This document shows, piece by piece, positions 58,020 to 64,000 of a DNA stretch of 64,000 nt (positions are counted from its first letter, which is position 1; every line of letters starts with the position of its first letter). This DNA is from Haliclystus octoradiatus (lineage: Eukaryota; Cnidaria; Staurozoa; Stauromedusae; Haliclystidae): contig OU744450.1 of NCBI GenBank assembly GCA_916610825.1, positions 8,576,030 through 8,640,029 on the forward strand, written 5' to 3'. The notes beneath the pieces were generated by a model. That model saw only the letters and a list, made by a program, of their open reading frames with translations. It was not told where the DNA came from and searched no databases. The translations under genes were made by a program, and so were the position numbers.

Positions 58020-59330
58020 GTAGGCATTACATGGAGAAATTGATTTCGCTCACCACCAATGACAATGAAAAGGCATTTATATTAAATTCATATTTTGCTA
58101 GCGTTTTCACAGTGTAGACAATGGTATTATTCCATAACTAGAATCTCTGGTACAAGAAAACGAATACGTTGGTCTATTCAACTTAGCCGATCTGATGTCG
58201 CATGCTCATGTACTAAATAGCTTCATTTCGAAAACATCAAGATCATGTCAATAGCATCGATCCTAGCTGTTCCTCTATTGATTTATTGATTTATTTGAAC
58301 TCTCCGTGAGGGAATAGGGATTATCCCCAACGTAAGGAAGACTGCTCTTGTCGACCCAATATTCAAAGAAGGTCCAGCATAAATTAAAAGTAGCTATCAT
58401 CCAATTTCTCTAACTTGCATTGCATGCAAGGGAATGGAGACAATGGTCACCAGGCAACGTTTAGAGTTTTTGTTAAAATCCAATATAGTTAAGAAGAACA
58501 ATTTGGCTTTTTGTCGAAGCGATCAACATGCACCCAATTATTACTGACATTGAAAGAATGGTGTTGATTAATCAACAACAGTTTACGTGTCAATTCGTTT
58601 ATATATAGGCTTTAGCAAAGCTTTTGATAGTGTATCGCACGAAAAAGTTATGGCCAAATGAAAGTTATACAATATTTGTCACGAGCTTTATAATCGTATC
58701 CAATGCTTTTTATGAAATCGCACTCAGCAAGTAATTATTAACAGTCAACATTGACTTCCTTTCGAGTGAGGTGTGGAGTACACTTGGAACCATCATGCAA
58801 GATTAAGCCCTTCGCCGATGACGCAGAATTTTACCAAAGACGATCAACCAATTACAGCCAACCTCTTTTAAAAATATGATATAGGTAACTTTTGTGATTG
58901 GGCTAAAGAATGGCAACCCAAATAGCTATCGAGAAATGCTCTGCCTTCATTGTTAGAAATTAAAAAATTATAGATCGTGAGACCGAGGTAAACACGACTC
59001 GTAATATTGGTATTAATATATCCTCACCAATATGAAGTTGTCTAGCTATTGTGCAATTATTTCTGCAAAAGCGCAATCTCGTATGTTCCTCCTGTTCAAA
59101 AGTTTTACCTCAAATGAAATTTTTTTTATTACTTCAAGCCTACTACAAGACATATGTCAGATCATTGTTCGAATCTGATTCTCCAGTTTGGAATCCGCAC
59201 ATGTTGAAAGACATCACCTTAATTGAATTATCCAGAAGTGTTTCACAAAGCACCTTTTCATTTTATGTCGTAAACGTATGAAAAGTGTCATTACATTGAA
59301 TTCTGAATGTTTTCGGATTGAGATTATAAG
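58020..59330 (+). pseudogene. Decayed Jockey/CR1-type LINE reverse transcriptase
   Basis: Plus strand, many stops and shifts, but landmarks are in order: NDNEKAFILNSYFASVFT (58065), RKTALVDPIFKEGPA (58330), SSYHPISLTCIACKGMET (58390), GFSKAFDSVSHEKVMAK (58610), CDWAKEWQ (58895) and TYVRSLFESDSPVWNPHMLK (59150). The FADD palm region near 58810 survives as PFADDAEFY. This is a pseudogene spanning most of the RT domain, separate from the LINEs at 18-27 kb. Confidence 0.8.
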
Positions 59331-61000
59331 GCAGCATTGTAACCCGTTATACACTTCATAAAAAAATCATAAGATTGACGAATTGCTTCTAAATAAGTGA
59401 CTTTAAAATGATCCCAAATCCAGCCGGCGTGGTATTTGCCTCCTGGGAGACGTCAATATCGATAATCTTTAAAAAGATCAATCTCTTACAAGAACCTTGA
59501 ACAAGTTACATGTCAATTTGGCCAAGTACGGTTTCAGGCTGGTGCAAAGAGAAGCACTCGAAAAATTTAGGCTCTGATGGCGCCGCTGTTCTTTTATTAA
59601 CTTTTCCTTCTTGAAAACAATGCTCTGTCTAGGCTCCCTTGAAAGTTTTTTGAACTGAGGATTCTTTCTAGCTCTCTATAACTAGTGTTTCAGTTCCATA
59701 TCTATATTGAATGAAAAACTCGCCAAAAACAAATTCTGCCAGCATTTGTTTCTGGCCAGTTTTTTTTTCAATAGATATGAAATTGAAACAGTAGTTGGAC
59801 ATATTGGTTTTTGATTATTTTTTGCAACGTATTTCCTTTTCAAGAGGGAGCTATTTATATACTATGAATTCACGTCCTCTAACAAATATTTTTCGACTGA
59901 TGAAGTATTTTTAGAAATGTAAACATTGGAAAGGTCTTTATGTGATGTCTATGACTACCACTACGTTGACCATGACCACTACTACCCCCAAACGTGGCCC
60001 CTTGTTACTTCCTGAAATATCTATATAATCGAGAGAAACACAAACAATAAAATACAATAAGTTAGTGGGATTGGGATTGTATATAATTTATGAATATCAT
60101 ACATGACGTAGACAGTATATTCATTGCTATTATCATCCAAGATTAAATTCAGTTTTGCTACAGAGTAATTTCATGATGGAACACATTGCTTGAGTATTTG
60201 GTATCTTCCAATACCTTCTATTCTTTCAAAGGAGGCCTTGATAATGTAAACCTTTCCCTTTTGTAAATTATTTAATATCTACAACATATTTAGCGTATTT
60301 AGAACTACACAATATTCCATGTATTATACTATTAACTATTCAGTTATACACTAACAATTGTTATATATAGAAATATTTTGAGGCTACATGTCAGCGAGGG
60401 TTTCAGTACTCTCCTTTGATTTGCAGTGTCTTTTTGGAGAAATAAATGAAGGAATTTACATAAAATAATATGTTAATAAATTTCTACATTGCCCATCCTT
60501 CTTGATCACTCCTCTCCTGCATATGTCCCGACAATTTTGCAAACCCAACGTATTTCTTATACATTTTTATTTTTTGTTACTGAGAGTATCAAGGTATACA
60601 AGTGCAGCACGTTTTCGGAAAACGCACTAATTCAAGCTCGTGCTTAATAATGAATTTATAATTCGACTTTTCTGCTAAAAAACATTGACTTTAATCATCA
60701 AAAACTGATAATTAATAGCATTTGTTCTTCCACGAAAATGCTACAGAAAGTCAGAAACAGTCAACATATACAGTACTTTGATGATTACACCCCCTCCCTT
60801 GTACGCAGATGTACGGTTTTGGTATGACCCCCCTCAATTGCACTATATTCCTCATTCCATGAACCGCAAGATCAAGCGTGTGTATAAAATAGAATAGAAT
60901 ATAAATTAATATATTTGTCAAAAATTAAATGGTGTATAAAATTAACAGGTAAGAATGCTATGTTTGCTAATTTGCAATTGCAAATTCGTTTGGCCTTACA
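59331..61000. other. No gene recognised
   Basis: AT-rich. May include the decayed 3' end of the preceding LINE in its first 300 bp. Confidence 0.35.
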
Positions 61001-61190
61001 TAAAAGGGTTACTGCACGGCAACCGTGTTTGGGTTTTCTGATACCAACACGCGGGATATTGGGAGACACGAGAAAGCATCAGAAAAACAAGAGCCCGTAG
61101 GGCGAGTGTTTTTCAGCTTTTAAGTGTCTCCCAACATCCCAAGGGTTGGTATCAGAGAACCCAAACACAAGGCTGTTGTGCAGTAGCCCT
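61001..61190. mobile_element. Palindromic foldback element with arms of about 68 bp
   Basis: The left arm starts AAAAGGGTTACTGCACGGCA and includes TTTCTGATACCAACACG and GATATTGGGAGACAC. The right arm is its imperfect reverse complement, ending at CAGTAGCCCTTTT. The loop has GAGCCCGTAGGGCGAGTG. It shares its loop and inner ends with the decayed foldback at 35 kb. Confidence 0.85.
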
Positions 61191-61252
61191 TTTGTGAAAA
61201 AAAAACTATTTTTACTATTTTTAAACGAATTTAACATAAAATATTTGACTGA

Positions 61253-61453
61253 TTAGATCAATTTTCTCCTATAAATCTTCACGTCTTCGTCATATTTTGC
61301 CTTTCTTCGAATCACAGCTCCGGAGCTATACTTTCGAACCACTTTCGATTCTTTCGAACGCCATGATTTTGATCTCAGTGTCTTGTTTCTCATTTCTGCT
61401 GCTTTGCAAACTTTTGCCGGTTTTGTAGGGCCTTTTTGTCTCGGAATAGCCAT
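61253..61453 (-). CDS. Small, very basic ORF (66 codons), unidentified
   Basis: Minus strand from ATG at 61453 to TAA/TGA at 61253. The product is lysine- and arginine-rich throughout (MAIPRQKGPTKPAKVCKAAE, TLRSKSWRSKESKVVRKY, RRKAKYDEDVKIYRRKLI), with balanced codon use unlike the surrounding AT-rich chance frames. It could be a nucleic-acid-binding peptide, one exon of a larger gene, or a transposon remnant. No family recognised. Confidence 0.3.
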   Translation of the reverse strand: MAIPRQKGPTKPAKVCKAAEMRNKTLRSKSWRSKESKVVRKYSSGAVIRRKAKYDEDVKIYRRKLI

Positions 61454-61465
61454 ATGACCAAACAA

Positions 61466-62649
61466 AATGACGCGAAAGGAAGAATGCTTTTAATTATGAT
61501 ATTCTGAAATATTTATATATCATTGACGATGCTAACGTTATTCAAATTTTTATTTACAATTATTTAGAAATTTTGCGTTTTTTGTTTTTATCTATCATGA
61601 TGTCCAAATTGTTTTGGCGGGAGTAAGCCAATCAAATCACTAGAACAGCATTCGAAATTCACTCGAGTTTTACAATAATGTATCCTTGATTTTGTTGACT
61701 CATGGTTACGAAGTATCCTTCTGTCTATCCTATGCCACTGGACAATATCATCTTAATTCTTGTCGCGTAGATGGAAGTTGATCGCATCATGCAATGAGCG
61801 TAAACAATGTTGAACAGAACGTACGATAAATTCGATTGAGGTAATGGCGTCAATCACCGGAGTTATTTCCTAGTTCATTTTGTGGTTTTGTGAAATAAGC
61901 CTCATTTTATAGTTGATTAGGACATTATTTTGTGGGAGTCAGCTCTGGCCGTTGCTGGGTAAAATGATTGTTGACATATTTCTCACATTTCTTGAGATTT
62001 TAAATATTTCAGGGGCATATCCAGGAAAAAAGCTGACTTTCGGCTTTAGGGTCTCCTGTGAGATGGGTGAAGACCCTCCCTATCTGGGGGCCAGGGGCAT
62101 GTTACCCTGCAAATATTTTTCGAAATAAAGCTGTATTTAATTTGACAATAACAAATTTATAGTGATGATCGAGGTCACAGATGATTTGACAACTTATTTA
62201 GTGCCCATTTGTTATTGACTATTTCCTAGCTTTCTATGATTCTTGGCAGCGTAGCAATTTGAAACTGCATGTTTTAATATTTCATGAAGTGAACTATAAC
62301 ATCAACTCCAATTCTCTATCTTTTGGTCAAAGCATAAAATCAAAGAAAACGTGGATTTTAAAACAGTTATTTAATATACTTCATGGTGTAGTAATAAAAG
62401 ACTTAATGTCGCAGTTATTAAACATTATCTGAACATCGCCACATGGAAAATTAAAAAGCAAACAGCGACTGAAACATCAAATTTTGATCAGAAGTCAAAT
62501 GAATAGATCCTGTACAATACATCAACATCTATCCATTTCCAATTCTATTTCCTCATCAGACAATTCTATATAATTATTTATGTATTTACTGTATAGCAAC
62601 ATGTCATATATGAAACTATAATGTCTGAAATTACCGTAATCACATTGAT
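61466..62649. other. No gene recognised
   Basis: AT-rich. A small GC-richer patch at 62030-62110 (CCAGGGGCATGTTACCCTGC) looks like transposon debris, but neither end can be defined. Confidence 0.35.
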
Positions 62650-63507
<858 letters not shown>

Positions 63508-63531
63508 ATCTAATTATTATTATTATTCATT

Positions 63532-63731
63532 NNNNNNNNNNNNNNNNNNNNNNNNNNNNNNNNNNNNNNNNNNNNNNNNNNNNNNNNNNNNNNNNNNNNN
63601 NNNNNNNNNNNNNNNNNNNNNNNNNNNNNNNNNNNNNNNNNNNNNNNNNNNNNNNNNNNNNNNNNNNNNNNNNNNNNNNNNNNNNNNNNNNNNNNNNNNN
63701 NNNNNNNNNNNNNNNNNNNNNNNNNNNNNNN
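63532..63731. other. Assembly gap (200 N)
   Basis: Exactly 200 N between two ATT arrays. The true length is unknown. Confidence 0.99.

Positions 63732-64000
<269 letters not shown>

Overview
This is a strongly AT-rich stretch of animal nuclear DNA. It has spliced genes with GT-AG introns, a metazoan adhesion GPCR, immunoglobulin exons and a dense mix of LINE, SINE, LTR, Penelope-like and cut-and-paste transposon remnants. The mix fits an invertebrate such as a tunicate or another soft-bodied marine animal, but the sequence alone does not fix the species. There is no prokaryotic gene organisation. A 200-N assembly gap lies near the right end.

The one clearly real host gene is an adhesion G-protein-coupled receptor on the minus strand (28720-53966, about 25 kb). 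Thirteen exons were found by eye with matching splice phases. They encode a signal peptide, a large ectodomain (cadherin-like segment plus an unassigned half), an Ig domain, an uncharacterised segment, a HormR-like module, a GAIN domain with a GPS cleavage site (HL/T), a 7TM bundle and a short basic tail of about 70 residues. The phase arithmetic requires at least one more small exon between 45274 and 47925. Two isolated Ig exons of symmetrical 1-1 phase lie at the left edge: one on the plus strand with two in-frame stops, and one on the minus strand that is intact. They suggest neighbouring Ig-superfamily genes.

The left half (3-28 kb) is a transposon graveyard. It holds a 3.3-kb terminal-inverted-repeat element without genes, several MITEs and foldback elements, a broken BEL/Pao gag, a broken transposase-like gene fused to a LINE 3' end, two inverted copies of one LINE 3' end, a TTAA-flanked element with 132-bp inverted repeats that splits a SINE-like repeat, and a 5'-truncated LINE that carries both a nested SINE and a nested TTAA MITE.

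Inside the receptor gene, the intron before the last exon holds a full Ty3/gypsy-type LTR retrotransposon (29506-34033). Its 160-bp LTRs differ at one base and its 5-bp target duplication is perfect, yet gag and integrase are broken. Other introns hold a Penelope-like fragment, a decayed SINE, a foldback element with CRE-like palindromes, a minisatellite and a hAT-like element. The right end (54-64 kb) has a decayed LINE, a foldback element related to one at 35 kb, one small basic ORF, and LINE-type 3' tails leading into very long (ATT)n arrays on both sides of the gap.
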